Part shown: positions 12,501 to 27,500 of the stretch, piece by piece
Layout: every line of letters begins with the position of its first letter
How positions within the stretch are numbered: the first letter of the stretch is position 1
Source: Eumeta japonica
Taxonomy: Eukaryota > Arthropoda > Insecta > Lepidoptera > Psychidae
Assembly (NCBI GenBank): GCA_005406025.1
Contig: BGZK01000710.1
Coordinates: 62,001-126,000 of the forward strand
Length of the DNA stretch: 64,000 nt
Direction of reading: 5' to 3'
The notes under the pieces: generated by a model
Database searches by the model: none
The model's input: the letters and a program-made list of their open reading frames with translations, nothing else
Told to the model about the DNA's origin: nothing
Program-made: the position numbers and the translations under genes

Positions 12501-15500
12501 GTTGATGATTCATTTCTGTGCATGACTGACTATTATTACAGTAAAATTGATTGATGAGAATACAAACAAGATTGATAGTAATTACCAATTTAGTTTCAGC
12601 TCTGAATTTGGATGCTGATTTTCTCTCAGTTCTATTCTGTGTCAGCCTTGATTCCGTTGCAAATATCGATATGCTTTATAAATAAATACGACATCTAGTA
12701 TTGTAAAATTCGTTAAATTGAAGAAAAATAAACTTATATGTTTTTTATACATGACATATGCTATCGCACGTGATTCAAACTCTTTATATTTATGGGCGTA
12801 GTACTACAGATGTGACGAAGATGAAACAAATACGTAAAGAGATGCGTAAAAACAAAACAAATGAACGGACAAGGCTTTTATTTATTGAGTAGTGTCAATT
12901 AATGATCTATAAAATTTACACGTTAAAATGATATTCTCCGAATGATACATAATATAAATGCATACGAAATTGAGGAACAGAACAAAGTCACTCAATTTTA
13001 CGTCCTTAGAGATTTTTTTTTAATAAAAATGGAATTAGTATCTGTCCAAAAGTTATTCGATGAATAACGCTATTTCTATACCATAAGTATAAACTTATAA
13101 ACTTTTTTGAATCTGTACATTGATAAACTATTTGTTGAGGATTCTTGTCGTTGTATTCACGCTTGCATCTAACTCTATCCGGTTGTAAGGTTCTAGGGCT
13201 AAATCATGAAAATTGGTAGAGGGACGGCTTGATATTTGAAAATATGCATGGAACACTTTTCTCTTAAAAAATATTGTAGTAAAACATATAACGATTGACG
13301 ATATTCATCGTGAAGATATACCTTTAGGCGGAGTGGTAAAATTAAATCCTAAAATAATTATTCAATGGTGTCATTTAGCAATGTGTAGCCGCATATTGCA
13401 CGGGAGATATTATATATAACGAAGGTGAAGTCGGGACTGGCACAGGAAAATTTACGTCCAGTGGTTGAACACGCAGGCGGGATCTTTGTGAATGCAAATG
13501 TAATCCGTACCGCTCCCTAATACAATGAAACTTTGTCAAAATATTATTTTGTAGTGTGACCTTACTATCATCTACTATTACCGGCTACGATATTAACATA
13601 AATTATATTATTTAATGTTCATTTCTTGTATAAAACAACTTGTAATTTAAACCACTTATATCATACGGTATTACGCCATGAAACTACTACTTGATAGTTT
13701 TCCTATTGGCTTGGAAGCGCTTATAACTTAGTTTGATAGGGTTTCAGCCCATTAATAAGGCGGACAATATGTTTTAATATAAATATATTGTGCTGCCCGC
13801 CCATTTTACTGGGTTTAATAAATATTTAGATCTTTGAAATTATTGTTATTTGATGATTCAAATAGAGATTTCACTCGCGTGTACACAAAACAAATTCCCA
13901 CCAATTCCGATTTCGATTGTAGTCTACTTTTCGATGATAATTCTGGTTCCGCTATCCGATCCGGTCCCAGTCCTGCTTTTAGTTTCAATACCCGTCTTGT
14001 GCCGATTTTGTTCCTGCTTGGATATTGATATTGGCAAGATGATATGTAATATTATCTCTTTTATTGGTTTTTATACACTTTTGTTACACAGAAGGTATCC
14101 TACATACTTTTCGAGTACACAATATACCTTTATGCAAGATTTTGCAATCCGCCTAGACCGTGCGTGTTTGCGCGTGACCGACATCAAATATACACACTTT
14201 TACATAAATAACCTTAAAAATAACCTAGAACCATCTTAGGTCGATCCCGCGTCTAATAGTCATAGTCTCGATACATTCGGTAATTTTTACGTAAATTGCG
14301 TTACAAAATAAAAACCATTTTTATTATTCACATATTACCCGACCGCTTCGCTGGGCGTAAATGAACATTATGCAATAACTTTTTTTATAGTTCAAACATG
14401 CCCTTTTCCTCACTTGTGCTTAAGATAAATCCTTTCATTTCGAATAGTAGCCGTTCTCGATGTCAATTATGATTCCATTGTGAGGTGCGATTCCGATCCT
14501 GCTATTCCAAGTAGTGGTCTTGTTGCTAATCTTGGTAACTTCTTGGCCATTGGATGTCAATTAATACATGACCATTTTTACTGGTATTTATAAATTTTTA
14601 AACATAAAAAAAAATCTTGTTATATACAATAATCCTATTATTTTATCTTATATCCTATCAGAGAATATAATCTACCTTTCCGTAAAAAAAAAAGTTGATT
14701 ACCATCCGTTCATCCATCAGCTTATGACAAGTGTCCACAAAAACGTAATTTTTCATTTTTTTATTTTGTAAATAGTCTAGAACGATGCGTAAATGAGTCA
14801 GTGTAGAAGGATCAAGTCCCAATTACAATCCGCCCAGCTGATAGAACACTAAGAAAAAATATTTTAATTATACAATATACAAATTTACAATAAAAGCTAT
14901 GCAATATTAACACATTATATTTTCATAAAGACATAAGTGTAAGCCTCGCGCAACTCTCAAACGTCACTCCAAATAATGACATTTGTAGACTTTCGCGACG
15001 TCGTTATCACTCTCGATTTAATTAAACAATTTTCCGGGCATTGTGTAACAAATCCAATTACTCCCATTAATATACTTCGCCGTCGAGGAAATTCAGGTAT
15101 AATCGTCCCGCGCGACCGGAGTGCTGATCGAATGAGACTCTAATTGATACCGTAATTTGTGATTCAACAAAACGTCTAAAATTTCAGGTTTAAATTTTGG
15201 CTTCGGTAGTCGAAAGCAAAGTCGACCGCGCGGGGTCCGCGTGACGTTTCGTTCGCTCTTAGCTCAGCTATTCGTGTCGTTTCTTTGACGGAGCACGTCC
15301 CGGCGCGCGTGTCGCGATCGCTTACACGCGTTTTATTATGATAATGAAGCATGCCTAAAATATAACTCGACTTAAGGCATTTTCCACGTATTCATTAATG
15401 ATGTAAGCGTAGCTTTCCTCTTTGACAACTGGAATATTTCTCAGTATTTCTTTTTGGGATTCATTAAATTCCTGTTTACGAAGAATGTTAAAGACACAAT

Positions 15501-18500
15501 AAAGAGAATTTTGATAAAGCTCGAATCTCCGTCAGTATGTTTGTCACGGCCGTTTATTTTCGTAACTGCTAAAGCTATCGATTTGCAATTGGATGTATGT
15601 AGTAATCGTATATCCTCGCTTTTATTGCTGGAACATTTTAATTTCTATTTTATTAAATTTAATACGTTGTAAATAACACCCCATTCCTGTTTTTAAACAG
15701 TAAAAACCTTTTAAAGTCTCCCCCTTACTCGCATAGTCCATTGCAATGCGAGTGAGATCATAATGATTCGCTTTTAGTAGTGTAAGCGTGCGGATAGCAC
15801 GTTATTGTAGAGCATAAAAAAATAGTAAAAATCAAATTATTCTAAATTTATATCGACCGTGTTGTTAATGATTATTCAAACATTCAACAAAAAAATAAAA
15901 TTTATAATATAACTATTTATAAAGTATACAATTTAATCGGGAAAAAACTTGAGTTTCAACAATTTTTTGATTCCGAATATTTAAAGCTGGTATATTAGAG
16001 GTGTAGAGATACGATAATAGATGTACGGACCTTTTTTGTTCAAAATAATTCATAAAATGAAGTTTAAATATCTTTCTGAAAAAAAAATACTCTATATATC
16101 GACGGTCATTTTATATTTTAGACTCAGAAAAACCTTCTAGACATGATCAAAAACAAAATTAGAATTACGAACGATTTTCCGAACAAATGCCTTGCTCTAT
16201 TCATTATATACATTAATTTTGTGCTACATAATAAAAATATGCGGAGGTTATACGAAACCCCCTGTGCGAGAGTATTATTCGCACTTGCTCGCCTTTTTGT
16301 TGGCATTTCTGTACGGAAGGTAAAAATGGTTACATAAGCTTATTACACAAAAAAACTTGATCGGTAAAACAAAAACGTCGAGCACAAAGAGTTACTTAAA
16401 TGTATGAAAGAGAATGATAATTGTCGTTGTAAGCTTTATTGTACTTGTTTTCATCGCGAGTCTTGTGCGCGCACGCCTGCGAAGCTCAATATAATTTTGT
16501 ACGCTCGTTGTATTGGGATTTAAATCTTTGGTTTCTTTTTCTCTATACGGTTTCATAATCTGTATATATTTGTTTATCTTCATTTCTAGTCGATTTTCAT
16601 TCCTTTGAATTTCCGAACGCTTCGCCAATATAAAAATTTGTTCCCTCTTAAGTTTATTTTATGAAATGTAATATATTTTTTTAGTATGAAAATTGAGACA
16701 TTGCATTTATTTAGCTTAATAATTTTCATTGCTTACTACATTTTATGCTCAATGAGGAAATTATGTATCTCGACTGTTACTGCCTGACGGTGTGCATTGA
16801 AGTTACAGCCCAATGGTTAATGACACAGAGTAACTAAAATTACGAGGATCTATAGCGTACGTTTAAATTTATTACACTATGTGGTTATCAAGGATAATGG
16901 GTGCCAACTCAAAATTCTGTGACAAGCTGATCGTATCATTCGTATCATTGACCTGTCCCTTTTGTGTATTCGCCGTATTTTTATGTAAAAAATGAAAGTA
17001 GAGTTTAATAATTCCTTTACCTTCAGTAGTCAAGCGGTTATTTAGATAGTTAATATAATGAATGCAGTTTTTAACTTGAATATTCAACACTTCGTACAGG
17101 AATTTTTTTTCAATAATATTTTTTTCTCAAGTACTTGGTTGTTTCCGAATAGACTTACAACGTGGACGCCCAGACCGGGGAGTCTTCGGCGTGCGCCACG
17201 GCGCTGCTGTGCGGCGTCAAGGCGCGCTACGAGACCCTGGGCGTGGACGCCAGCGCGAGGTTCAACAGCTGCTCATCGGCCGTCGGGGCTCGCGTCACGT
17301 CTCTGCTAGACTGGGCACACCAGGCAGGTAATACGAAAGAACTTATACTACAAAGAGTCTAACCATTATGAATATCATATCTCTACCAAAACTTCAACTA
17401 CTCAATTACTGGAGGATAGACTGTGATTACGATATCTGTCTGGATTTATTGAAACTGTATTTTTTTGTTATATGTTAATAGAGCCGGGGGTCGTAGATAT
17501 AAATTATGCGATACGGCCTTTATCTAACTACATATGGATTTATGTTGTAAATTGAAAAAAAAAGGACTAAAACCTCTCTCTGTATAATGCTATTTTTTCA
17601 CTCTTTGTCAAGTATCTTACAAAACTATATTTTTTGCTAACATACGTCTAAAAAACAAATGTTAATTTCTTGTATTGTAGCATGTTCGAAATATCTACTT
17701 GATATGATCGAATATCTATGTGATTTGACCAAGGTTTAAAAATACCTGACAGTAGAGTGTGAACTAATTCACAGATGTATATGTTTGTAATACGATCTTT
17801 CCGCGGTAGTCTTACCTTCAACATTTTAGTTCTTCAAAAATAAATCAATCGGCTCAGCTCCCACGGCTCTAGACGACCCGAAACCATTTCAATGACAGCT
17901 TCTCTCCGGACGCTCGTAAATTTCCATGTCGACAAATAAAGTTTACGCAGCTAATTTGTCATACATTTATTCACGTACTTGATCCACATTAGGCTGATAT
18001 ATCACCCCTAGAAAAGCTATGTCCGTTTTAGCTTGCCTTAGGATCTCCTTTATCATCACGTATCTGTTTATGAGACGCGACCGTGGCCAGGAACGTACCT
18101 AATTTGTGAATCTATAGCTTGAATTGTTACATATACTTTTCATTTTTGGGCATCGTGAAATTTTGTTATCATTCGCGGGATGGATATACACGCTTAAGTT
18201 TAGTTTTAGTGAAAATATATGATCGACTGCCTTTAGTTTCCGTCGAATACAGTTAAATTTGTTGGTGTTCAATTTTACAATAAAATTTTAAATGAGTTAT
18301 AACGTAAACCTAAAAACTAAAAAAGTATTTCTTTATTGTGGCTTTTTTGTGTAATTTATCTGGGGTTAATTTGTATTCGTTTTTCTCTTTGATTTCTATT
18401 GCTACCTTGGTATTGAGCATTGCAGGAAAAAATGCTTGCATTTAAGCCAACGTAACCCAACTTATCTGTGGTAAAACATGTTCAAGTTTTTCATTTAAAG

Positions 18501-21500
18501 TGAGTAGGCAGTTTTACGTTTTAAGCAGAATTTCAATTTATTTGTATTTAGACCGTACCGAAGATCATTTTTATTGAAAGCATTTACTACAACGATTTAA
18601 AATGTATTGTTTTTTTTTAAGTGACCATCACATGTCCCTTAGTCTGTATTCAAAAATGTGCTGAGACAATTCCGTTTTCAACTCATCGTTAAAATCTTTT
18701 GAACTTAAAAGCTTGAGATATTTCGTCATCATATAAAGCATGACGTAGTGTATGGAAGTAGGTTACATGGCAATAAATAGTTAAATAAGCTTTTTAAACA
18801 CATAAATTTTCGAAAGAATTTATAAATTTTAGCATTCTATAACGTCTTGTTTTGAAAACAATATTAACAACTGGATCCATTTAATTCTAAAGGTCCGTTT
18901 TACAAAATCCTTGATACGGGAGTACAAGAGCTTTTTTTTATTTTTTAAAAGGCAATTGTCAAACCAATCTTTAAATGTCTAATGCAAACTATAAGGTCAC
19001 CTCGAATCAATTAAGTAGATTAAGCTCATCAGCTAACTTTGATCGATGTAAGAATCGGAATCTTTTATAATGAAAATTTTTAATCTTTTAAGATGAAAAA
19101 TCACGGTTTAAAACAGGGGTAAATAATTGCAATTCATGATCAAAAACGTCTTGTAGATGAAATCGTTTTCACGCTATCCCACGTCCGCGAACACCAGTCG
19201 CAGCCCTGCAACAGGAATGTAACCATAAACCAGAAACTCGAAGGAACTTTAATGGCTCTTAAGATAAAATATCAAGTTTGCTTTTTGGTCGCGGCTTCTA
19301 AGACATCCCATTGAACGATGGAAGCCGTATTAAAATGTAACTTTTCACATGGACTGATACTATTAAATATTCATGTCTGCACATGAACGTTAAAATAACG
19401 AGACGGAACACTTGAGTCGTTTTTAGAGAAACGTTAGAAAACTGTCGTATTATCAATGTGTTTGCTTTTTGGTGCCACAATTATTTTATTATTAATGTAA
19501 TAAGATTTTAATAATAAAGTATTAAATTTAATTAAGTTATATTATTAAAGTATCAAGATCTATTAGCGTTGTGAAAGATGAGAAAGTGACCGTGAGGTAG
19601 TGAGTATAGAGGTCAAAAAATGTTTTTTCAAACGTTTTCGTTTTTTCTTTAAGCGTTTAAAGACTTTACATTTGTTAGTAATAAAAATAGCAAGCGACAA
19701 CAAAAACATTGGCGATGGCGAACTGCTTTTTGTACTATTAGACTTGCGTACCTAATATATTACAAATATTATAAAGTTGTAGAGTACCTACCTATTCTTA
19801 GAATATTATAAAGTTGGAGTTTATTTCATATAAAATATTAACACCTGCTTACGTGTTAGATATATGTCCATCCTCTCGAATTAATATTCAACTCTTTAGA
19901 TAGAGATTCGTAGTGGAGAGGCAGATTGGAGGGTCGTCGGTGTGTTGCTGCTGCATGTTAATGCATGTTGCTGGCAAGCGTCGAATTATGGCTTTCCGCG
20001 AATGACACCACGCAATGGAACAGTAATATGTTGACAACGTCCGGAACCGAGGACTTACGATTGTCTCTAAGATCAAAGAGAATACTTTAATTCGGCATAA
20101 GTAAAAAACTTGATTAACTGGCTAGTGATCGACATCGAGCCTGGTACCTTCAAATTCGAAGACGACAATAAAAAGATCAATGAGGACTCACCACTCGACC
20201 GATATGAGACAAAATGTATTGCGATGGACTCCGAAGACAATTGATTCAGAGTCTACACGTTTTGGTACTAGATTTTGTTATTCGCCAAGTCGAATTCGGT
20301 CATGTTATCTTCGCAGTTCGCTCCGTAACGTAGTTAAAGTGCTCTTTCGATTCTGAAGCAGATCCTACTTTCGTAGGCTTTCGTCGTTCTATTTGTACAC
20401 GTCCCTTTGGTGTAATATTAAGAGAGACGTATGTAAATGTGGACACACACACACACATACAAATGTATTGTGTGCGTTTCGACACGCCTTTTTCTGATTT
20501 TTCTCTATATAAACTTTGAACACTACCCTCTCACTGACACAGATTCCACTATTTTATTAGGGGCGGCACATAAGGAAGCAGGGGTTGCAAAAACTAATAC
20601 GCGACCCAGTTCGCGTCTGACCGGCTTTCCTTTGTTCAGTATTTGTTTCGTGTTAAAAAAAAAGAAGGTTGCGGGTAATAACCCGTTTTCGTTTCCATTT
20701 AGGTGGTTACATTATTCATAGTATTAGTGCTGCGGCACTGGCGACCCCCATCCATTACGAAGGGTCAAGGTAGTAAAATATCACCCAGCGTCCGGTGCCT
20801 TACCCATAAATCCGGTCAATGCATGCGAAAGCCCCAAATTAAGTCGTCTCCGAGAGAATCTCGTCTATAGGGAAACTTAATAAAGCGTCTCTGCCTCGAA
20901 AACACGCTACCTTTATTTTTAAGTATGTCGACTCGGCTCTCTTTGGGACAGTTCATTTTTTCTAGAGGAGCTGGTTCGTTTAATATTCATAAAATATGTT
21001 TAATTATTTTAACTTAAATTTCTCGCGTGCATGTGGCAGTTTTTGATCGTTTCAGTGTATTTTAATATCGATATACTGCGTCGAGATGTGGCGTATGTAT
21101 CGTTGTAATGATAAACACACAAATAATCGGACTATGAAAATATCCAATGGAAAAAAATATCCAAAAAATTGTGATAAATATTTACAGTCGAAGGCGTACG
21201 TATATAGCGAGAGTTGCAGCATCTAAGAAAACATGATTCTGATGCATCTCTCATCATCTATAAATATCTATATTATCATATTTGTGTGAATATTTTTTTA
21301 CATCGTTTACATTTTTTCCATTCACAGTCTCAGTTCGGTTTTTTATTATAATCATTATTTTTTATTATTTCCATTCAGTTCTGCTTAAACAATATCTTAA
21401 CATTGCTTTCTTCTTATTATCGGCGTCAACGACGTGTCTCATAATAATCGTGATATATTTCTTTTATCGTTATATTTCTATCAATTAATTATCAATATCG

Positions 21501-24500
21501 AACCTATTTTTTTTTTGTATATTTTTTGTTAAGTAAGTTATTTTTCTGTCAATGTATTAAGTAACGATTTAGGTAACGATCTTTAAAATTATCTGACTTT
21601 AATATATATTTACTACAATTCTAAGTATGACATTCGATTTTAAGAAATATATTGAATTATATACTACAATAATTAATTTTCACATTAATATGAGTATTAT
21701 ATGAGATCTTTATCATAGACTTGTTATAAGTTTTGAAAAATTAATTGAGAATGGTTGCTAGCCAACTGCAAATCGTTATAGATCATAAATGAATCATTCA
21801 AAATGCAAAATGATTAAAAAAACCTAAGACGATTTTCAAAGAACTGTTCAATGGTACCTCACTTGTCATAGTTTGCCTATTTTCATTTTTTTCTTCTTAT
21901 TCACAATATAGCGTCCGGTTGTCGCCATGTTGAATTTTGATTACTGTTATGTATTTAATGACACACAAGATTGAGATAAATGGATTGACATAAGAATTAT
22001 CAAAGTCGGCCTATGCATTTAGTCTCCAGAGTGCTCCAAAGGAACCAATATAAATACTTACATACATAGGCTAATAAACATATAACCCTTTTTTGTTTTT
22101 CGCAATTGAGTAAAATTAATAAAGTGTTACAATGTGACATTTAAATGTGCAAATTCTGAGTTTTAATATTCTCATGACTGACGAAAAAACACCAGAAATT
22201 GAATTAAATTTCTTTAAATATTTCTCCCTTTCTAAGATGAAGGACATTAATATTAACACTTGGTAATTTTAATGTACAACGACGTCGGTTTCTTTTTTCG
22301 AAGTTCAAGAACCTCAAACTGAACTATAAGTTTGTGGGAGGATGCGCCCCAGCAGTAGTCATTGGATTAAAGTGTAAAAAACATACTGCCACAACACTTC
22401 TTTACTGGGTTGTGTTCTCGTCCGTCTCGCGCTGCTTGCTATCTTCCGGAAAACCGGCTTATTTGCATGACCGACATTCGTCAGATCCGCCTGGTGATAT
22501 GATCTGTGCTAATCCTCAAGAACCACTTACTCACGAGACTCGGACGTCTGATGGGGCTGTAGTTCTTGAACAAAGTACTATCTCCCTTTTTGAAGAACGG
22601 CGTTGCTACAATCTTACTCCAAGCTTCAAATATTGTACTCAATTGTCCGAAAAAATTAACTTATTTCTGAAGAACTATAAGTACCGATTTTTTACTCGCA
22701 GTCAGAAGTTTGTATGTCCTCACCTGGTGCCTTATTGTTTTTCAATCATCAGAGGGCCGTACTATTATAAATTCACTTTCATAACATTTTTATTTTATTA
22801 GTAACGACATAATATTTGTAATGAGTCATTATATTTTATTAATTTGCCACTCATTTGTAAGGCAATTTTCAAAAAAAAAGACTAGAAAACATAAGTAAAA
22901 ATCAAATATAAAATTATTACATATGCATACCCGACAAAAAGTCAAACTGCATATGCAAATCATCATGTATCTTCTGAGTATAGCAATATTCTATAATATC
23001 TTTCTTAAAAGGAATAACTTTGATAACTAATTAAAGTTTTATAAGAGAGTAGATTTTGTATTATGCAAATGTGCAAGGATTTTAGTGAATATGCGCACAC
23101 GAAGCTCAAATGAGTTCTTATATAACTTCATATAATCGACTGCCACGTAAACACAGCTTATGCTAACATTTCTAATTTTTTTTACGCATAAGTAGTTATA
23201 AAAAAGTTACTTGGGGTACTAGTAGTTTGCTTAAGTCACCAGAACGATCTATTTCTCGTAAAATTATTTCGTACTATTTCGTACAAGCTGACATCAGAGA
23301 TGTCATCTGTATGAGGCGGGGTCAGTTTATATCAAGGCCAGTTAGTTGTGCCGATAACGTGTCTCGTGTGGATATGTATAATTAACTGCCGATAAAAGTT
23401 TTCGAACTGCTTTGCAATTTATGGTCTCATCTCATCTCAGTATTTTGTCCGTATCTTCCTTTCTCTTTGTCGGTTGACTTTTTGTAAAAGATAGATTTTT
23501 TTTCAAACACTGCATCATAAACGATTCAATACACTTACTAATGAAACGACGCATGTCGTATCCCAAAACCTTCGAACCAGATCTACTAATGCGCCTATCG
23601 AATATGCCAGATAAAGACTGCGTTCTATATTTAGTGTTTGTGCCATTTATTTTAGGATATAAATGAAAAGTTTTCGACTTCCATTTTACCGACCTTTTAG
23701 AACTTCGACTCCATTGCAAGAAAAGTTTCCGTGCCGTTTTAGCGCAACATTATAATGAAAGGAACACAAACACGCCGCTCTCACAGCGCCCCGCGAGCCG
23801 GATTTGTAAAGCGAAAAAGATAACATGTTGTTTTTAGACATTCGGGTTACAAACTCGAAGTTAATGACGCCGTGTTTGCGTTTGACCAAACGCTACATCC
23901 GATTTGGCGCCTCGTGGAGCCCTCCCGCCGGCCGCCGCTCGCCGCATCGATTTGCATAAATGCTGTTATCATGACAGTCGTACTCGTACGAGTACTCGCT
24001 GTGACGCTCGTGCTGATACGATCGTGCTTCATTTTATGACCGAACGTGCATTTTCAGTATTACGTATCCTACCTGTACTGAACCCCAAAAATATATCGCA
24101 TCTCAATGCCTCGAGATAAACTTTTTAAGTTTTAAATGATAAACTTTTATGCCTATCTGTTTGTAGGAAATCAATTTTGCGTTTTCACCAATGACAATGT
24201 TGAAATTCATATATGTTTTTCTTTTTGATACTTGTTTATTGGTACGTATTTAATTAGTGTCAATGCGAGGTTGTTGTTTTTGAAATTTTTCACTTGTAAT
24301 GTTTTGTGCAGGCAAATGGAGCGGTATAGTGACGACGGCGCGGGTGACGCACGCCACCCCGGCGGCGCTGTATGCGCACGCGCCGTCCCGCTACTGGGAG
24401 GACGACAGCCGCGTGCCGCCCGCCGTCCGCAAGGACTGCCGCGACATCGCTCTGCAGATGGTCGAGAACGAACCGGGGAAAAGCGTCAACGTAATGCGAC

Positions 24501-27500
24501 GTCCGAAAGCTGCCGCTACTTTTCAATTTTTACTGTCAAACGAATAAAATACAACATTTGTTGGTGTTGTATAAAAATTGTTCATTGCTGTTGACTTAGA
24601 AAAAAATAGGGCCATATTGTATTAAAAAATATTAAATGTCATGTATAAGCATGTACAGAATATTTAGAAAATTTCACACTATATCAGCAATTTAGAATTA
24701 TGCAGCTATAACAATCTGTTTATCTGTTTCTTCCGATCAATAAATCAATAGACCTGCTATAGGTGTTGAAAGAGGTGCATGTGCTGGGGGAGGTAGCGTG
24801 AGCGGCAATTAGTTATCGCCCAATGATACTCCTTCGTTTCCTTCAAGATAAAATAATCAATAAATGCAGATCTGTAGAAATCGAATTAGAAGATCGAATT
24901 AAATACTGCTTTTTGCAAGTAGTGCAGCACTATTTCGGTGTACCTATTGTACTTCTGTTTGATGTGCTTAAGATTTTCAGTATTTTTAAAGCTACTTTGA
25001 TGCTCTTAATCAGTGAAACTTAGTAATACTGTTTATTGTCGGCGACATGAATTCTAGTACAATAGTGATATCACTAAAAGTATTGATAAAACTAGCACAA
25101 AGTACCTATATGAATCACAGTGTCCAGTACACGTATAATTAGAAGGGTATGGATTAACTTCTTAAATTTGGTAATACATATTTCTACATAGCTTCTAAAT
25201 CAAATACAATATTCTAAAAATCAGTAATCTACCCTATTGTGATTGACCAACACCTTTGAAATTATTTGAGAATAAGTTATTTACCTTTTTAGAACCGTGT
25301 AGACTACACATCTAAACCACTGTGAAGCGACATTCCGTGTTTATTTGTTGAAAGGTTTTCATAACTAAATGTTGCTTTTTACATTTATGGACACCAGTGA
25401 AAGTTCAGTTTAAAAAGGATCTTTAAGTACCCGAAACTAATGAGTTTCGAAGAAAAGATTGCCGGATGTCAGCAAAGCAAGGGAGATATGCGACGATCGT
25501 ACCACGTGGAAGTCTGTGGTCTTTACCTACCCTTGTAGGAAGTAGGTGTGAGATTACAATAACAATAGTTATAAAAATTTAGTATAGCAGACGAAACATA
25601 AGGAAATTAATGCACTGTAGCATGCGAGCCATCTCCTTGAAGTATATAACTCGATACGTGACACGACGGCGTGGTTTGAAATATCCTCGAATATATCCAC
25701 GTCGTCGGGCCGTAATAAAAGAGTGGACAAACGTAGGTCGATCAACAGAGACACCGCGCGCTGTGCAAGGGCGGCGAGAGCCCTAGAGAGTCTCACGCAA
25801 ACTAAATCGGTAGCGCATTGCAAACAAAATCAAGTTTAAATTTCCAACATTTTGTTCGAATGCAATGTTAATGAAGAAAAGAAGGTAGAAAGTACGAACT
25901 TATGTTTTCCGTCTCCCTCTTTGACATTTCTGCGTGCATGTTCTAGTATCTTTGCTTTTATCTTGTACAGAAATATTTTATTTAAGTTTCACATTCTCAC
26001 CCTTCCGTGCTCATGTGAACCACGGGACATCTAGCGCTGTTTATTTTGTGTGACGCCCCGACCTCGCTCGCAGGTCATAATGGGCGGCGGCCGACGCCAT
26101 TTCCTGCCGACGGTGACGACGGACCCGGAGCATGCGGGGCGCGAAGGGCGGCGGCTCGACGGCCGGAACCTGGCCGAGGACTGGGTGCGCGACAAGAGGC
26201 GGAGGCGCCTGAGGGCCCAATACCTGAACACGCGGGAGCAGCTCGCTAAGCTCGACCCGCGCTCGGTCGACTATCTGTTAGGTGAGTCGCATGCGTTGTG
26301 GTCACGAGCCTTTTTGTCCGAGACCGTTAGTTTGTTACGGTGATGGTGTGTTTTCTTAAAATAGCGGATCTAATTTGATTGATAATTTTTGGTTTTATTT
26401 ACAATAAAAAAAAAACATCAGAAAGTACAAATATAACATATATATTTTCTGGATATTATTTATTGAGAATATTTTGAAAAACGATATAAAACAAATCGAC
26501 TTACTGGAACATCTTATTAATTCAATCATTTTAAGAAAGACCGAATGTCGAGATGTTGACAAATTATCAATACTTTGATTTTTTTATTATTTTGTACTTA
26601 TGTAAAAAATTAACAATAGAAAAAAAATAGAAAAGTCGTAATAGATAAAATTAAATATTTTTAAGTACACTATTAAAATCTTTAATTTATAAACAAAAAC
26701 AAACGTTTCATTTATTTTTCCAGTAGTACAGTCATTGGGTATTTTTGCTTGGAAAATTTTCCAGGAGTTTTGAAAATTGGCAATTTTATAGATTTTGACG
26801 TGCTCTTACCGAATTTCAATTTTGCCACCTCGTATTTTTGTCGCTTGCGCCGCTATATTTCAAAAATGGCGCTTATAAGCAGTATTTTTGAAAATAACTC
26901 CTTTCCGACGCATTTTACAAGAAAAATATGCCTGTATAAAACAATAGTAGAGAAAATTTCCTATAATTTATACCACAACTTTTTTTTACCTAAAATCAGT
27001 AGTTTCATCATACGAGCGCCGTAAAGTGTAGTTAAACACACCTTTCGGCAGAAATACTCATTTCCACATCACCATGAGGTAGAGAAAGCGGTGTGTTTTT
27101 TTTTTTATCGTGGTACCCCCGGTAGGCCTAATCAACATACGACTCACTATTTCAAAATTTAGTTTAATCTCTGTCATTTCATTCTTGTTGACGGACCAGG
27201 TGTTTTGTTCACATCGTCTTCAGTACTGATTGGAATTTCAAAGACAGAAGTTTCTTCTGCATCATCGGCGATGTGATCATCAGTTTCATCATGGTCCTCT
27301 CCGTTCTCGATTTCGTGGTTTATTTGCTTGGGAATAGTGACCGTTTCTTCTCCGTCACTGCTATATTGCAATGTAAATTGCGAATTATTCCAAGATCCAC
27401 CACATTTGCTGCACACAACATAGCACTTTAGCCTTGGCTTTCTGCATCCGTAAGCTTTTTGACAACCTTTCTTGCAATTGCAAGAAATAAGTTTTAGCAA

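Larger units (their letters stand above)
11283..17152 (+). other. ALP intron 3 (5.9 kb)
   Basis: Holds the two CGATTCCGATC repeat tracts (11490-11770, 13830-14540) and a GC-rich island (15060-15330, with CGCGCGGGGTCCGCG and CGGCGCGCGTGTCGCG). The remaining sequence is AT-rich with short chance ORFs. Confidence 0.85.
17328..24311 (+). other. ALP intron 4 (7.0 kb)
   Basis: Holds repeat copy A (19896-19985), a (CA)n tract, a GC-richer block (20540-20900), the LINE fragment (22420-22690) and a GC-rich island (23690-24060) with octamer ATTTGCAT at 23950-23957. The rest is AT-rich and featureless to me. Confidence 0.85.

Noticed and set aside
13834..14239. ORFs of 64 and 129 residues
   Set aside because: They overlie the inverted copy of the same repeat; no domain, no splice context.
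22334..22801. 155-residue plus-strand ORF
   Set aside because: Its complement carries a recognisable LINE reverse-transcriptase block, so this strand is the shadow.
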